Origin: Thioclava sp. JE_KL1
GTDB taxonomy: Bacteria; Pseudomonadota; Alphaproteobacteria; Rhodobacterales; Rhodobacteraceae
Length of the DNA stretch: 64,000 nt
NCBI RefSeq assembly: GCF_009296265.1
Contig: NZ_WBJS01000002.1
Span: 248,001-312,000, forward strand
Direction of reading: 5' to 3'
The notes under the pieces were generated by a model that saw only the letters and a list, made by a program, of their open reading frames with translations, ran no database searches and was not told the DNA's origin. Below, piece by piece: positions 15,869-25,300 of this stretch (within the stretch, counting starts at the first letter, position 1; every line of letters begins with the position of its first letter). Position numbers and translations under genes: made by a program.

Positions 15869-17044
15869 TCAGAACCCGAAGCCGCCGAAGTTGCGCGGCG
15901 CCGGGTCGATCACGACCGCCTGGCCGTTGCGGACCTGCGCCACGGCGAGCGCCCGTTCGTTGGTGCCGTCGGGCAGGAAGCGGAAGACGCCGTTGACGCC
16001 CACGAAGCCCGAACGCTGGGTCAGGCCCTGCTTGGTCAGCGCGCTCGGATTGCCGGACTTCACCAGCGCGCCGATGGCCGCGATCCCGTCATAGGCGAGG
16101 CCTGCGATCGGGTGGGGAGCTTGGCCGTAAGCGGCGCTGTAGCGCGAGACGAACTGCTGTTGCAGCGCCGGATCGGGCTCGGCGAACCAGCCGCCCTGAG
16201 TGCCCGGCAGCGACAGCGTCGCCGGCGGAATATCCCAGCGGGTCAGGCCGATATATTGTGTCATCTGCGGGGTCACGCCTTGCTCGCCCATCAGCTGCGT
16301 GAGCAGCGGGAGCGCGCCTGCGGTATCGGCCGTCAGGAACAGCGCATCGACATCACCGGACTTCACGCGGCTTGCGATCTGCGGCGTCGCGTCGACCACG
16401 CCCTGCTGCGAGAACGGGTAGGAGGCCACGCCTGCAAGCGAAGCGCCCGACCGTGCGACCGCGGTCTGGATCGCCTGTGCGCCGATCTCGCCCGCAGTGG
16501 TCTGCTCATGCACGACCATGATCCGCTTCTTGCCCTGACGTGCGGCGAAGCTCACGAGGCGGTTGGCGGTGTTCTGGAAGGTCGGGCCGAGCACGAAGAC
16601 GTTGCCGCCCGCGACGTTGGTGTTGTTCGAGAACGCAAGCACGTTGATGTTGCGCGAGGCGACCGCGAGACCTGCGGCATTCGCCGATTGCGCATAGACC
16701 GGGCCGAGGATGATCTTGGCGCCCTCGTCGGCGGCCCTGGTGGCCATCGCGGCCGCTTGCTGCGGATTGCCGGCGGTGTTGTAGACCTGCAGGTCGATCC
16801 GTGCGCCTTGCAGATCCTGAATCGCGAGATTTGCCGCATTCTGCAGCGCCCGCGCGAGCGTCTCATCGCCAGCGTTGCCGGACCCGGCCGGAACCAGAAG
16901 CGCCACCTTGACCGGTGCGCTGGTGTCGATCTTCTGACCGGAATTGCCCATCGGCCCCGGCTGACAGGCCGCAAGCCAGACCAGCGCGAGGAGGGCTGCG
17001 ATTCGCGCGGCGAGGGCGCGGGGGTTACGAATGAGATTAAACAT
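15869..17044 (-). CDS. LpoA-like penicillin-binding protein activator lipoprotein
   Basis: A 391-residue lipoprotein with a type I periplasmic binding-protein fold. The signal ends in a lipobox, LVWLAAC (Cys27). Domain start KVALLVPAGSGNAGDETLARA and the later APHPIAGLAYDGIAAIGALV match the branched-chain-ligand-binding fold used by LpoA. Such proteins in proteobacteria stimulate peptidoglycan synthases from the outer membrane. AAAGGACG precedes the ATG. It is divergent from rsmI, the usual neighbour of lpoA in proteobacteria, which supports the assignment. Confidence 0.82.
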   Translation of the reverse strand: MFNLIRNPRALAARIAALLALVWLAACQPGPMGNSGQKIDTSAPVKVALLVPAGSGNAGDETLARALQNAANLAIQDLQGARIDLQVYNTAGNPQQAAAMATRAADEGAKIILGPVYAQSANAAGLAVASRNINVLAFSNNTNVAGGNVFVLGPTFQNTANRLVSFAARQGKKRIMVVHEQTTAGEIGAQAIQTAVARSGASLAGVASYPFSQQGVVDATPQIASRVKSGDVDALFLTADTAGALPLLTQLMGEQGVTPQMTQYIGLTRWDIPPATLSLPGTQGGWFAEPDPALQQQFVSRYSAAYGQAPHPIAGLAYDGIAAIGALVKSGNPSALTKQGLTQRSGFVGVNGVFRFLPDGTNERALAVAQVRNGQAVVIDPAPRNFGGFGF

Positions 17045-17178
17045 GATACGTCCTTTTGGGCGTTGGCGTCCGGTCCGGGCACTGAAGCAACGCCTGCGAA
17101 CCGCGAGGAAATGACGCGGTTGAGACTACGCACAAGCAGGCGTGAAGTAAACGTTCCACACAAGTGATGAGGCGGGCG

Positions 17179-18084
17179 ATGGGCGAGGGTGTTGTATCTG
17201 ATGCAAGCGCGGAAAATAAGGGAACCAAGAGTGTTCCGGCGCCGTTGAGCCCGGGGCTTCATTTCATTGCCACACCCATCGGAGCCGCCCGCGACATAAC
17301 CCTGCGCGCCCTCGACATGCTGCGCGCAGCCGACGTTCTGGCGGCCGAGGATACGCGCAGCCTGCGGCACCTGATGGAGATCCACGGCGTGCCGCTGAAC
17401 GGGCGTCAGGTGCTCGCCTATCATGACCATAACGGCGCCGCGATGCGCCCGAAAATCCTCGCAGCCCTGGAGGCGGGGAAATCGGTGGTCTACGCCTCCG
17501 AGGCGGGCACGCCGCTGGTCGCCGATCCGGGCTATCAGCTTGGCCGCGCGGTGATCGAAGCCGGGCTGCCGCTCTATAGCGCGCCGGGCCCCTCGGCGGT
17601 GCTGACGGCGCTGACCCTGTCGGGCCTGCCGACGGATCGCTTCCTCTTCGCGGGGTTTGCCCCGAACAGCAAAGGCGCGCGACGCAACTGGCTCGCGGAA
17701 TTCAAGGAAATTCCGGCGACGCTGGTTTTCTATGAAAGCCCCAAACGCATTAGGGAAATGTTAGCTGACGCGGCCCATAGTCTGGGAAAAGAGAGACAAG
17801 CGGCGCTGTGCCGGGAGTTGACGAAACGCTTCGAAGAGGTCCGCCGGGGAACGCTGGAAGAGCTTGCGGAAAGCGTGGCCGAGGCGCCGGTCAAGGGCGA
17901 GATCGTCGTCGTGGTCGACAGGCCGCACGCGGTCGAGATCGACGACGCGGAGCTGGAGCGGCGGTTGAGCGCCGCGCTTGATCGGGAGTCGCTTCGCGAC
18001 GCGGTCGATGCTGTCGCAGGGGCGACCGGGTTGCCGCGGCGCAAGGTCTATCAGGCCGCTTTGGCCATGGAGAAAAAGAGATGA
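17179..18084 (+). CDS. rsmI: 16S rRNA cytidine-1402 2'-O-methyltransferase
   Basis: A SAM-dependent tetrapyrrole-methylase-fold enzyme of about 301 residues that methylates C1402 in the ribosomal decoding centre. FIATPIGAARDITLRALDML, AAEDTRSLRHL, ASEAGTPLVADPG and YSAPGPSAVLTALTLSGLP are family signatures. The frame is open from GTG 17164 and ATG 17167; ATG 17179 is preferred because GAGG lies six bases upstream of it. The stop overlaps the yraN start by four bases (ATGA). Confidence 0.93.
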   Translation: MGEGVVSDASAENKGTKSVPAPLSPGLHFIATPIGAARDITLRALDMLRAADVLAAEDTRSLRHLMEIHGVPLNGRQVLAYHDHNGAAMRPKILAALEAGKSVVYASEAGTPLVADPGYQLGRAVIEAGLPLYSAPGPSAVLTALTLSGLPTDRFLFAGFAPNSKGARRNWLAEFKEIPATLVFYESPKRIREMLADAAHSLGKERQAALCRELTKRFEEVRRGTLEELAESVAEAPVKGEIVVVVDRPHAVEIDDAELERRLSAALDRESLRDAVDAVAGATGLPRRKVYQAALAMEKKR

Positions 18085-18446
18085 GTGGATCGCTGTCGTA
18101 TCATTCGGGTCTCGCCGCCGAAGAGCAGGTGATGCTGCATTACGAGCGGGCAGGGCGCGCGGTCTCGGAACATCGTTGGCGGGGCAAATATGGCGGTGAA
18201 ATCGATCTGATCGCCCGCGATGGCGATACCCTGATCTTCGTCGAGGTGAAGAAATCGCGCAGCCATGCCCGCGCCGCGGAACGTCTCTCGCAGCGCCAGA
18301 TGCGCCGGATATGCATTTCGGTCGAAGAATACCTGATGCGACATCCCGCTCCGGCAAACTGCAATCGCAAGGTCCGGTTCGATCTCGCTCTGGTCAATGA
18401 GATCGGGGAGATCAAGGTGCTGGAGAACGCCTATTTCGGAATGTGA
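18081..18446 (+). CDS. yraN: YraN family (UPF0102) endonuclease-like protein
   Basis: A 121-residue protein with a restriction-endonuclease-like core. GEIDLIARDGDTLIFVEVKK contains the E-D-ExK arrangement of metal-dependent nucleases. Its molecular job is not settled, although Holliday-junction or DNA-repair roles have been suggested for the family. Four-base overlap with rsmI implies coupled translation; rsmI-yraN pairs are common in proteobacteria. Confidence 0.9.
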   Translation: MSGSLSYHSGLAAEEQVMLHYERAGRAVSEHRWRGKYGGEIDLIARDGDTLIFVEVKKSRSHARAAERLSQRQMRRICISVEEYLMRHPAPANCNRKVRFDLALVNEIGEIKVLENAYFGM

Positions 18447-18519
18447 CCGGCCCGTGGGTTGAGGTTGCATCCAGACGCGCCACATTGCATCAAGATTGCA
18501 GTCTAATGAGGGGGCGCGG

Positions 18520-19461
18520 ATGGGATTGAAAGTTGCGATCCAGATGGATCCGATCGAAGCGGTCAATATCGAGGCTGACAGCACGTTTAGGATCGCCGAA
18601 GAGGCGCAGGCGCGTGGGCACGAGCTTTTCTACTACACGCCGGGCCGCCTGATCTACCGCGAGGGGCACGTCTATGCACGTGGCTGGCCTCTGGTGGTGC
18701 GGCGTGAGAAGGGCAACCACTTCACGCTGGGCGAAGAGACCGAGGTCGATCTGGGCGACTGGGATGTGGTTTGGCTGCGGCAGGACCCGCCCTTCGATAT
18801 GGGCTATATCACGACGACCCATCTATTGGAGCGGATTCATCCCGAGACGCTGGTCGTCAACGATCCGTTCTGGGTCCGTAATTCGCCCGAGAAGCTTCTC
18901 GTTCTGGATTTCCCTGACCTGACGCCGCCGACATTGATCGCGCGCGATCTGGAGGCCATTCGTGCCTTCAAGGCGGAGCATGGCGATATCATTCTCAAGC
19001 CGCTCTACGGCAATGGCGGGGCGGGAGTGTTCCGGCTCGATCCGAACGATCGCAACCTGTCGTCGCTGCACGAGCTGTTCATCGGCATCAACAACGAGCC
19101 TCTGATCGCGCAGAAATTCCTGCCTGCCGTTTCGAAGGGCGACAAGCGGATCATTCTCGTCGATGGCGAGCCGGTGGGCGCGATCAACCGGGTGCCGGCT
19201 GCGGGCGAGACGCGGTCGAACATGCATGTCGGTGGACGGCCCGAGAAAGTCGAGCTGACCGCGCGTGATCGCGAAATCTGCGAGCGGATCGGCCCGTATC
19301 TGCGTGAGAAGGGTCAGATTTTCGTTGGTATCGACGTGATCGGCGACTGGCTGACCGAAATCAACGTCACTTCGCCGACGGGCATTCAGGAGCTTGAGCG
19401 GTTCGACGGCGTAAATATCACCGCCCGCATCTGGGAGGCGATCGAAGCGAAACGGAGCTGA
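18520..19461 (+). CDS. gshB: Glutathione synthetase
   Basis: A 313-residue ATP-grasp ligase that joins gamma-glutamylcysteine and glycine. The N-terminus [22 protein letters not shown], the substrate segment [13 protein letters not shown], the glycine-rich loop [14 protein letters not shown] and the C-terminal [12 protein letters not shown] are all typical. The length matches the E. coli enzyme (315). The start is set by GAGGGGG six bases upstream; a TTG further upstream opens the frame but lacks support. It follows rsmI-yraN and is followed, one base after its stop, by an esterase. Confidence 0.95.
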   Translation: MGLKVAIQMDPIEAVNIEADSTFRIAEEAQARGHELFYYTPGRLIYREGHVYARGWPLVVRREKGNHFTLGEETEVDLGDWDVVWLRQDPPFDMGYITTTHLLERIHPETLVVNDPFWVRNSPEKLLVLDFPDLTPPTLIARDLEAIRAFKAEHGDIILKPLYGNGGAGVFRLDPNDRNLSSLHELFIGINNEPLIAQKFLPAVSKGDKRIILVDGEPVGAINRVPAAGETRSNMHVGGRPEKVELTARDREICERIGPYLREKGQIFVGIDVIGDWLTEINVTSPTGIQELERFDGVNITARIWEAIEAKRS

Positions 19462-19462
19462 T

Positions 19463-20371
19463 ATGTCGATCCGGCTGGTCTTTCTCAATCTTTGGCTGCA
19501 CAGCATCGCGAAACCGATGGTGCGACGGTTCCACGGGGCTGCGCAAACGCGGCGCGCGACGGAGAGATTGGCCAGCTGGGTCGTGCGCGAGCCGACCGGG
19601 CTCTGCCGTCTGCCGACCAAGCTGGCCGGGCGCAATGCGCTGTCGCTGCGCGCGGGGCGGTCCTCGGTCGGGCGCATCATTCTCTATCTTCATGGCGGCG
19701 GTTACGTCACCGGCTCCCCGTGGATGTATCGCGGGCTGGCGGGGCGCTTGGCGAAGCTGAGCGGTCTCGAGGTGGTCGTGCCGGATTACCGCCTCGCGCC
19801 CGAGGCGCCGGTCGGTGCGGCGCTCGAGGATGCGACCGCAGCTTTCGATGCGCTGGTGGAGATGGGGTACGACCCGGGCGCGATCGTGATCGCGGGCGAC
19901 AGCGCGGGCGGCGGTCTGACACTGGCGCTTCTGAGCGTCCTGTGCCAGCGCGGCACGCCGCCTGCCGGGGCGATTACCTTCTGCCCGTGGACGGACCTGA
20001 CCTGTTCGGGCGAGAGCCTCCGCGTCAATGCCGCGAAAGACGCGATGCTGCCGGTCGAACGGCTTGGCGATACCTGCGAGATGGTGCTGCGCGGGCATGA
20101 CGCGCGCGATCCGCGCTTTTCACCGCTTTTCGCGGAGTTCCCCGATCCGCCCCCAGTGCTGATCCAGCATTCGATGGGGGAGATTCTGAGCGACGATGCG
20201 CTGCGCATGGCAGAGCGGCTGCGCAGTTTCGACGCGGATGTCACGGTGCAAAGCTGGCCCGACGCGCCGCATGTCTGGCAATTCTTCGACGGTAGGGTGC
20301 CCGAGGCGCGCGAGGCACTGGAGGATGCGGCGGCGGCGGCGCGCCGGATGCTCAACCTGCCACGGCGCTGA
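19463..20371 (+). CDS. Alpha/beta hydrolase, hormone-sensitive-lipase-type esterase
   Basis: A 302-residue cytoplasmic esterase. HGGGY (77-81) is the oxyanion-hole motif, GDSAGG (145-150, Ser147) the nucleophile elbow, and an aspartate in ILSDDA with a histidine in DAPHVWQFF complete the triad. The family hydrolyses short-chain acyl esters; the natural substrate is unknown. One base separates it from gshB and GGAG from the gshB end serves as ribosome site. Its 3' end overlaps the convergent comM gene by 20 bases. Confidence 0.85.
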   Translation: MSIRLVFLNLWLHSIAKPMVRRFHGAAQTRRATERLASWVVREPTGLCRLPTKLAGRNALSLRAGRSSVGRIILYLHGGGYVTGSPWMYRGLAGRLAKLSGLEVVVPDYRLAPEAPVGAALEDATAAFDALVEMGYDPGAIVIAGDSAGGGLTLALLSVLCQRGTPPAGAITFCPWTDLTCSGESLRVNAAKDAMLPVERLGDTCEMVLRGHDARDPRFSPLFAEFPDPPPVLIQHSMGEILSDDALRMAERLRSFDADVTVQSWPDAPHVWQFFDGRVPEAREALEDAAAAARRMLNLPRR

Positions 20372-21863
20372 GCCGATAGCTCAACGCTTCGGCGATATGA
20401 GGCTGGCGCACGTGCTCGGCATGGTCGAGATCGGCGATGGTGCGCGCGACCCGAAGAACCCGGTGGTAGCCGCGCGCCGACAGTCCGACCCGCTCCGCCA
20501 TCCGGGCCAGTAAATCTCGCCCCTGCGCATCCGGCGTCGCGATGTCTTCCAGTAGCTGCCCTTCGGCTTCGGCATTGACGCGAATTGCGGGGTGATCCGC
20601 GAAGCGCTGGGCCTGCCGCTCGCGCGCTTCCGCGACGCGGGCCGCGACTTCGGCGGAGCTGTCGCCGGAGGCTGGCAGATCGAGATCAGCGTAGCGCACC
20701 GGGGGCACCTCGATGCGCAGGTCGAACCGATCCATCAGAGGTCCTGAAATCCGCCCCAGATAGTCGTCGCCGCAACCGGGCGCGCGGGCGCAGGCGCGCT
20801 CGGCATCGCCGAGATATCCGCATTTGCATGGGTTCGCCGCCGCGATCAGCAGGAAGCGGCAGGGGTAGCGCGTATGAGCATTGGCGCGTGAGACGACGAC
20901 CTCGCCGGTCTCGATCGGCTGGCGCAGGGTTTCCAGCACGGCGCGGGGGAATTCGGGGAATTCGTCCATGAACAGCACGCCGTTATGGGCGAGGCTGACT
21001 TCGCCGGGGCGGGCGCCACGCCCGCCGCCGATCATCGCGGCCATCGAAGCGGTGTGATGCGGCTCGCGAAAGGGACGGGTGCGCGAGATGCCACCCTCGG
21101 CCAGCAGCCCCGACAGCGATTGGATCATCGAGGTTTCCAGCATCTCCTCGGGGCGCATTTCGGGCAGGATCGAGGGCAGGCGCGCGGCCAGCATGGATTT
21201 GCCCGAGCCGGGCGTGCCGATCATCATCAGGTGGTGGCGACCGGCAGCGGCGATCTCCAGCGCGCGTTTGGCTCGCTCCTGACCCTTCACATCACGCAGG
21301 TCGCGCGGATGCGGCGCGTCGCGGACGAGACCCGGACGGGCGGGCTCCAGCGGCAGGCGACCGCTGAGGTGGTCGATTGCGGCGCCGAGCGTCTCCGGCG
21401 CCGTCACCTCGGCCGCGCCGACCCAGGCCGCCTCTGCGCCCGAGCCCTTCGGGCAGATCAGCCCCTTGTCCTGCGCGGCGGCCGCCATCGCAGCGGGCAG
21501 GGCACCCGTGACCGGCAGGAGCCGCCCGTCGAGCGACAGCTCCCCCACGGCGACCAGCGCCTCGATCCGGTCGCGCGGCACGACCCCGATCGCGCCCAGC
21601 AGCGCCAGCGCGATGGGCAGGTCGAAATGCGAGCCCTCTTTCGGCAGGTCTGCAGGCGAGAGGTTCACGGTGATCTTCTGCATCGGCAGCGCGATCCCCA
21701 GCGCGCCGAGCGCCGCGCGCACCCGTTCGCGCGCCTCGGACACGGCCTTGTCGGGCAGGCCGACGACCGCGAAGCCGGGCATGCCTTCGGAGAGCGCGCA
21801 TTGCACCTCCACGAGGCGGGCCTCCACCCCCTCGAACGCGACCGTATAGCTCTGGCTGACCAT
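20352..21863 (-). CDS. comM: YifB/ComM-family AAA+ ATPase
   Basis: A 503-residue Mg-chelatase-like protein. An N-terminal Lon-protease-like domain (1-170) precedes a AAA+ core with Walker A GTPGSGKSMLAARLP, Walker B GVLFMDEFPEF and a zinc-type cysteine cluster (NPCKCGYLGD...CARAPGCG). ComM is a hexameric helicase that promotes branch migration during natural transformation; whether this organism is transformable cannot be told from here. It is convergent with, and overlaps, the upstream esterase. Confidence 0.9.
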   Translation of the reverse strand: MVSQSYTVAFEGVEARLVEVQCALSEGMPGFAVVGLPDKAVSEARERVRAALGALGIALPMQKITVNLSPADLPKEGSHFDLPIALALLGAIGVVPRDRIEALVAVGELSLDGRLLPVTGALPAAMAAAAQDKGLICPKGSGAEAAWVGAAEVTAPETLGAAIDHLSGRLPLEPARPGLVRDAPHPRDLRDVKGQERAKRALEIAAAGRHHLMMIGTPGSGKSMLAARLPSILPEMRPEEMLETSMIQSLSGLLAEGGISRTRPFREPHHTASMAAMIGGGRGARPGEVSLAHNGVLFMDEFPEFPRAVLETLRQPIETGEVVVSRANAHTRYPCRFLLIAAANPCKCGYLGDAERACARAPGCGDDYLGRISGPLMDRFDLRIEVPPVRYADLDLPASGDSSAEVAARVAEARERQAQRFADHPAIRVNAEAEGQLLEDIATPDAQGRDLLARMAERVGLSARGYHRVLRVARTIADLDHAEHVRQPHIAEALSYRLSAVAG

Positions 21864-22095
21864 CGGCTCTCCTGCGCCTCTTCCCCGAGGGGTAGCGCAG
21901 CCGTGGTTTAGGAATGGTTAACGGGTGTAGGGACAGGAGCCGCATCCTTCGCCCCTCGACTCGGAGACGAATGCGCCGCTCGAAACATCAGTGGAAATAG
22001 AGGGATAAAGGTGCAATTCCTGCATATCTGCACAGCCATCGCTTCAGTTTCGCGCACAAGATCAACATGTTGCGTTACAGCCGCTCAAGTGTCCG

Positions 22096-22123
22096 TGAGC
22101 ACGCTTATGATATGCGGTGCTCA
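22096..22123 (+). promoter_or_regulatory. Hairpin in the rpoH upstream region (distal)
   Basis: TGAGCAC and GTGCTCA form a perfect 7-bp stem around a 14-nt loop, followed at once by AGAAGGAG and a four-codon frame. It may be an operator or part of a long leader; no U-run follows, so it is not a terminator. Confidence 0.25.
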
Positions 22124-22259
22124 AGAAGGAGTGATGGCCTTCCCGTAGCGGCATGAATTTCTTCCATTTTTCGCTTGAAAACGTCGTCAAGTGCGCCACG
22201 CGCACAAAGTTTCAGGCAAAATTCAACATTTCCGTGAGGAACCAAAACATGTCATTCGC

Positions 22260-22286
22260 ATTGGGTGGGCAAAGCAGCCACCCAAT
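22260..22286 (+). promoter_or_regulatory. Hairpin in the rpoH 5' leader (proximal)
   Basis: ATTGGGTGG and CCACCCAAT form a perfect 9-bp stem with a 9-nt loop, 45 nt upstream of the rpoH start codon. No U-run follows. In the mRNA it would sit close to the ribosome site (GGGAG at 22319-22323), so it could affect stability or translation. Confidence 0.4.
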
Positions 22287-22331
22287 TCAAGGTTGCGCCG
22301 GTTTGGGCTGGACACCCCAGGGAGATTGTAA

Positions 22332-23210
22332 ATGGCACTCGATGGTATGACCGATGAAACCCTGCCACGCCAAGCAATGCGGGCAGAGTTCCTGGATGCA
22401 GAAACCGAAGCAGAACTGGCGCGAGCGTGGCGCGATAATAGGGACGAACAGGCGCTGCACCGGCTTGTGACGGCCTACATGCGCCTCGCGATCTCGATGG
22501 CCTCGAAGTTCCGCCGCTACGGCGCGCCCATGAACGATCTGATCCAAGAAGCCTCACTTGGTCTGATGAAAGCCGCCGACAAGTTCGACCCGGAACGCGG
22601 CGTGCGGTTCTCGACCTACGCGGTGTGGTGGATAAAAGCCTCGATCCAGGAATTCGTGATGCGCAACTGGTCGATGGTGCGCACCGGGTCCACCTCTTCG
22701 CAAAAAGCGCTGTTCTTCAACATGCGCCGCGTTCAGGCTCAGCTGACCCGCGAAGCGCAGCAAGAGGGCGAACAGCTCGATGCGATGCAGCTGCGTCAGC
22801 GCGTGGCCGAAGTGATCGGCGTGCCGCTCGCAGATGTCGAGATGATGGAGGGCCGCCTGTCCGGGTCCGACTTCTCGCTCAATGCCACGCAGTCCAGCGA
22901 AGACGAAGGCCGCGAATGGGTCGATACGCTGGAAGATGACGGCGCGAGCCCTGAGGAAACCGTGGCCGACAGCCATGACGGTCAGACGATGAAAGTCTGG
23001 CTGGGCGAGGCGATGGGCCGTCTGACAGACCGCGAAGCCTATATCGTCCGCGAGCGTCGTCTGATCGAAGATCCGCGCACTTTGGAAAGCCTCGGTGAAG
23101 AGTTGGGGCTTTCGAAAGAGCGTATTCGTCAGCTCGAAGCGCAGGCTTTCGGCAAGATGCGCAAATCGCTTGAAACCCATCAGGGCGAGGTGCAAAGCTT
23201 CTTCGTATGA
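22332..23210 (+). CDS. rpoH: Heat-shock-type sigma factor, RpoHII-like
   Basis: A 292-residue sigma-32 family protein. Region 2 (NDLIQEASLGLMKAADKFD, FSTYAVWWIKASIQEFVMRN), the RpoH-box-like segment SQKALFFNMRR (123-133) and region 4.2 (LGLSKERIRQLEAQAFGKM) are intact. The box has QKALFFNMRR in place of the QRKLFFNLRK of classical RpoH, which matches the second copy (RpoHII) known from Rhodobacter, a factor of singlet-oxygen and oxidative stress. GGGAG precedes the start by nine bases. The stop overlaps chaN by four bases. The RpoHI/RpoHII split should be settled by a tree. Confidence 0.9.
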   Translation: MALDGMTDETLPRQAMRAEFLDAETEAELARAWRDNRDEQALHRLVTAYMRLAISMASKFRRYGAPMNDLIQEASLGLMKAADKFDPERGVRFSTYAVWWIKASIQEFVMRNWSMVRTGSTSSQKALFFNMRRVQAQLTREAQQEGEQLDAMQLRQRVAEVIGVPLADVEMMEGRLSGSDFSLNATQSSEDEGREWVDTLEDDGASPEETVADSHDGQTMKVWLGEAMGRLTDREAYIVRERRLIEDPRTLESLGEELGLSKERIRQLEAQAFGKMRKSLETHQGEVQSFFV

Positions 23211-24019
23211 AGAAGTTTCTTGCCGCGCTCTGCCTGCTGTCTCTGACAAGTCCCGCCTTTGGTGCGGAAATATCGCCCGCCCAGCTGGATACGCTGTCGG
23301 GCGATATTGTCGTTCTGGGAGAGATTCACGACAACCCGACCCATCACCTCAATCAGGCGCGTGCGATCAAGGCGCTGAAGCCAACCGCCGTGGTGTTCGA
23401 GCAATTGACGCCCGAGCAGGCGGCGAAGATCACGCCGGCGCTTTTGAAGGATGAGGGCGCGTTGGAAAAGGCGCTGGACTGGGACAATTCGGGCTGGCCC
23501 GATTTCGCAATCTACTATCTGATTTTCGCAGCTTTGGGCGATGCCAAGGTCTATGGCGCCGCGCAGCCGCGCGAGACCGTACGCGCCGCGATGACCAAGC
23601 CGCTGCCGGAAGTGTTCGGAAAGGACGCCGCACGCTACGGGCTCGATCAAGCCTATCCAGAAGACCTGCAGGCCAAGCTGGAAGCGGAGTCGCAAGAGGA
23701 TCACTGCAACGCGCTGCCGCCCGATCTGCTGCCCGGCATGGTCGCGGCGCAACGCTTCCGCGATGCGGCCTTCGCGCGGGTGGCGCTCGAGGCGCTGAAG
23801 GAGACCGGCGGGCCGGTCGCGGTCATCACCGGATCTGGCCATGCGAAGACCGACCTCGCCGTGCCCGCGCTTCTGCGCAAAGCCGACCCGGACGCGAAGG
23901 TCGTGGCGATCGGTCAGATCGAGGCGGAGCCGGGCACCGATCCCGGCAAGCAGCCCTTTGATGACTGGATCATCACGCCCCCGACCGAGCGCGCCGATCC
24001 CTGCGCCGCGTTCAAGTGA
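23207..24019 (+). CDS. ChaN-family haem-binding exported protein
   Basis: A 270-residue protein with a signal peptide ending PAFGA-E. The domain opens with VVLGEIHDNPTHH, the ChaN/EreA-like signature, and has GSGHAKTDLAVPALL toward the end. Characterised ChaN proteins dimerise around haem and are linked to iron uptake. No lipobox cysteine is seen, so it is probably soluble in the periplasm. ATGA overlap with rpoH means that the sigma factor and this protein are made from one message. Confidence 0.8.
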   Translation: MKKFLAALCLLSLTSPAFGAEISPAQLDTLSGDIVVLGEIHDNPTHHLNQARAIKALKPTAVVFEQLTPEQAAKITPALLKDEGALEKALDWDNSGWPDFAIYYLIFAALGDAKVYGAAQPRETVRAAMTKPLPEVFGKDAARYGLDQAYPEDLQAKLEAESQEDHCNALPPDLLPGMVAAQRFRDAAFARVALEALKETGGPVAVITGSGHAKTDLAVPALLRKADPDAKVVAIGQIEAEPGTDPGKQPFDDWIITPPTERADPCAAFK

Positions 24020-24078
24020 TCCTTGCGCCAATGCGCCCCGGCGCTTAGACCATCTGAGAGAGTTTCACGGAGAGGCAA

Positions 24079-25287
24079 ATGCTTGCGGGCAAACGCATCC
24101 TGTTGATCATCGGCGGCGGTATCGCAGCCTTCAAGGCACCCGAGCTGATCCGTTTGCTGCGCGGGGCGGGGGCCTCGGTGAGCCCGGTCCTGACCAAGGC
24201 CGGGGCTGAGTTCGTGACGCCGCTCACCGTCTCCTCGCTCGCGGGCGAGGCGGTTCATTCCGACCTCTTCGATCTGACGCATGAGTCCGAGATCGGTCAT
24301 ATTCAGCTGTCGCGTGCCGCCGATCTGGTAGTCGTCGTGGCCGCCACCGCCGATCTGATGGCGAAGATGGCGCAAGGTCTGGCCAATGACCTCGCCTCGA
24401 CCTTGCTGCTGGCGACCGACAAGCGCGTGCTGATCGCGCCTGCGATGAATGTGCGGATGTGGGAGCACCCGGCAACGCAGCGCAATATCGCGACGCTGAA
24501 ATCCGATGGCGTGATCTTTGCTGGCCCGACCGAGGGCGACATGGCCTGTGGCGAGTTCGGCGAGGGCCGGATGATCGAACCCGAGGCAATCCTCGCCGCC
24601 ATCGACGCCGCGCTGTCGGACGGTCCTCTAAAGGGCCGCCATGTCCTCGTGACGTCCGGGCCCACCCATGAGCCGATCGACCCGGTGCGCTATATCGCGA
24701 ACCGCTCGTCGGGCGCACAGGGCACGGCGATTGCCGCGGCGCTGCGGGACCTCGGCGCGACTGTCACCTTCGTCACCGGTCCCGCGACGATCGCGCCGCC
24801 TGCGGGCGTGCGGGTGATCAAGGTCGAGACCGCGCGCGAGATGCTGGACGCGGTGCAGACCGCGCTGCCCGCTGAGGCCGCGATCTTCGCTGCCGCCGTG
24901 GCCGATTGGCGTGTGGCGAACGCGGCCGAGCGGAAGATGAAGAAGGACGGCACCGGCGCGCCGCCCGCGCTCGAATTCGCCGAGAACCCCGACATCCTCG
25001 CCACCGTCTCGAAGATGGGCGAAGGGCGGCCGGGTCTAGTGGTGGGCTTCGCCGCCGAGACCCATGACGTCGCGCGGTTCGCGGCCGACAAACGCGCCCG
25101 CAAGGGCTGCGACTGGATCGTCGCCAATGACGTGAGCCCCGCGACCGGGATCATGGGCGGGACCGAGAACGCGGTGACGATAATCGACGAGACCGGCGCG
25201 GAAAGCTGGGACCGGATGGACAAGCAAGAGGTCGCGCGGCGGTTGGCTGCGCGCATCGCACGAAGCTTGGGCGCGGCTGGCGCCTGA
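24079..25287 (+). CDS. coaBC: Bifunctional phosphopantothenoylcysteine decarboxylase/synthetase
   Basis: A 402-residue two-domain enzyme for two steps of coenzyme A synthesis. The CoaC flavodoxin-like part (1-180) has [16 protein letters not shown] and the substrate motif [16 protein letters not shown]; the CoaB part (from about 190) starts [24 protein letters not shown] and contains KMKKDG. GGAGAGG lies upstream of the ATG. It precedes dut, with a long palindromic repeat between them. Confidence 0.95.
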   Translation: MLAGKRILLIIGGGIAAFKAPELIRLLRGAGASVSPVLTKAGAEFVTPLTVSSLAGEAVHSDLFDLTHESEIGHIQLSRAADLVVVVAATADLMAKMAQGLANDLASTLLLATDKRVLIAPAMNVRMWEHPATQRNIATLKSDGVIFAGPTEGDMACGEFGEGRMIEPEAILAAIDAALSDGPLKGRHVLVTSGPTHEPIDPVRYIANRSSGAQGTAIAAALRDLGATVTFVTGPATIAPPAGVRVIKVETAREMLDAVQTALPAEAAIFAAAVADWRVANAAERKMKKDGTGAPPALEFAENPDILATVSKMGEGRPGLVVGFAAETHDVARFAADKRARKGCDWIVANDVSPATGIMGGTENAVTIIDETGAESWDRMDKQEVARRLAARIARSLGAAGA

Positions 25288-25300
25288 GGGACGCTCCGCG

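Larger units (their letters stand above)
21864..22331. other. 468-nt regulatory region between comM and rpoH
   Basis: No convincing gene is present. A 65-codon plus-strand frame (22153-22350) runs into rpoH and looks accidental. Two perfect hairpins (22096-22123 and 22260-22286) and an ECF-like -35 element GGAACC (22238-22243) are visible. At 17 nt past GGAAC lies ATT rather than the GTT expected of a GGAAC-type ECF promoter. I found no clear TGATCC/TAAG pair of the RpoE type. The stretch is comparatively AT-rich, as expected of a long promoter and 5' UTR. Confidence 0.5.

Noticed and set aside
22153-22350. 65-codon frame upstream of and overlapping rpoH (MNFFHFSLENVV...)
   Set aside because: It crosses the rpoH ribosome site and start, carries no recognisable domain, and its codons look like non-coding leader sequence.
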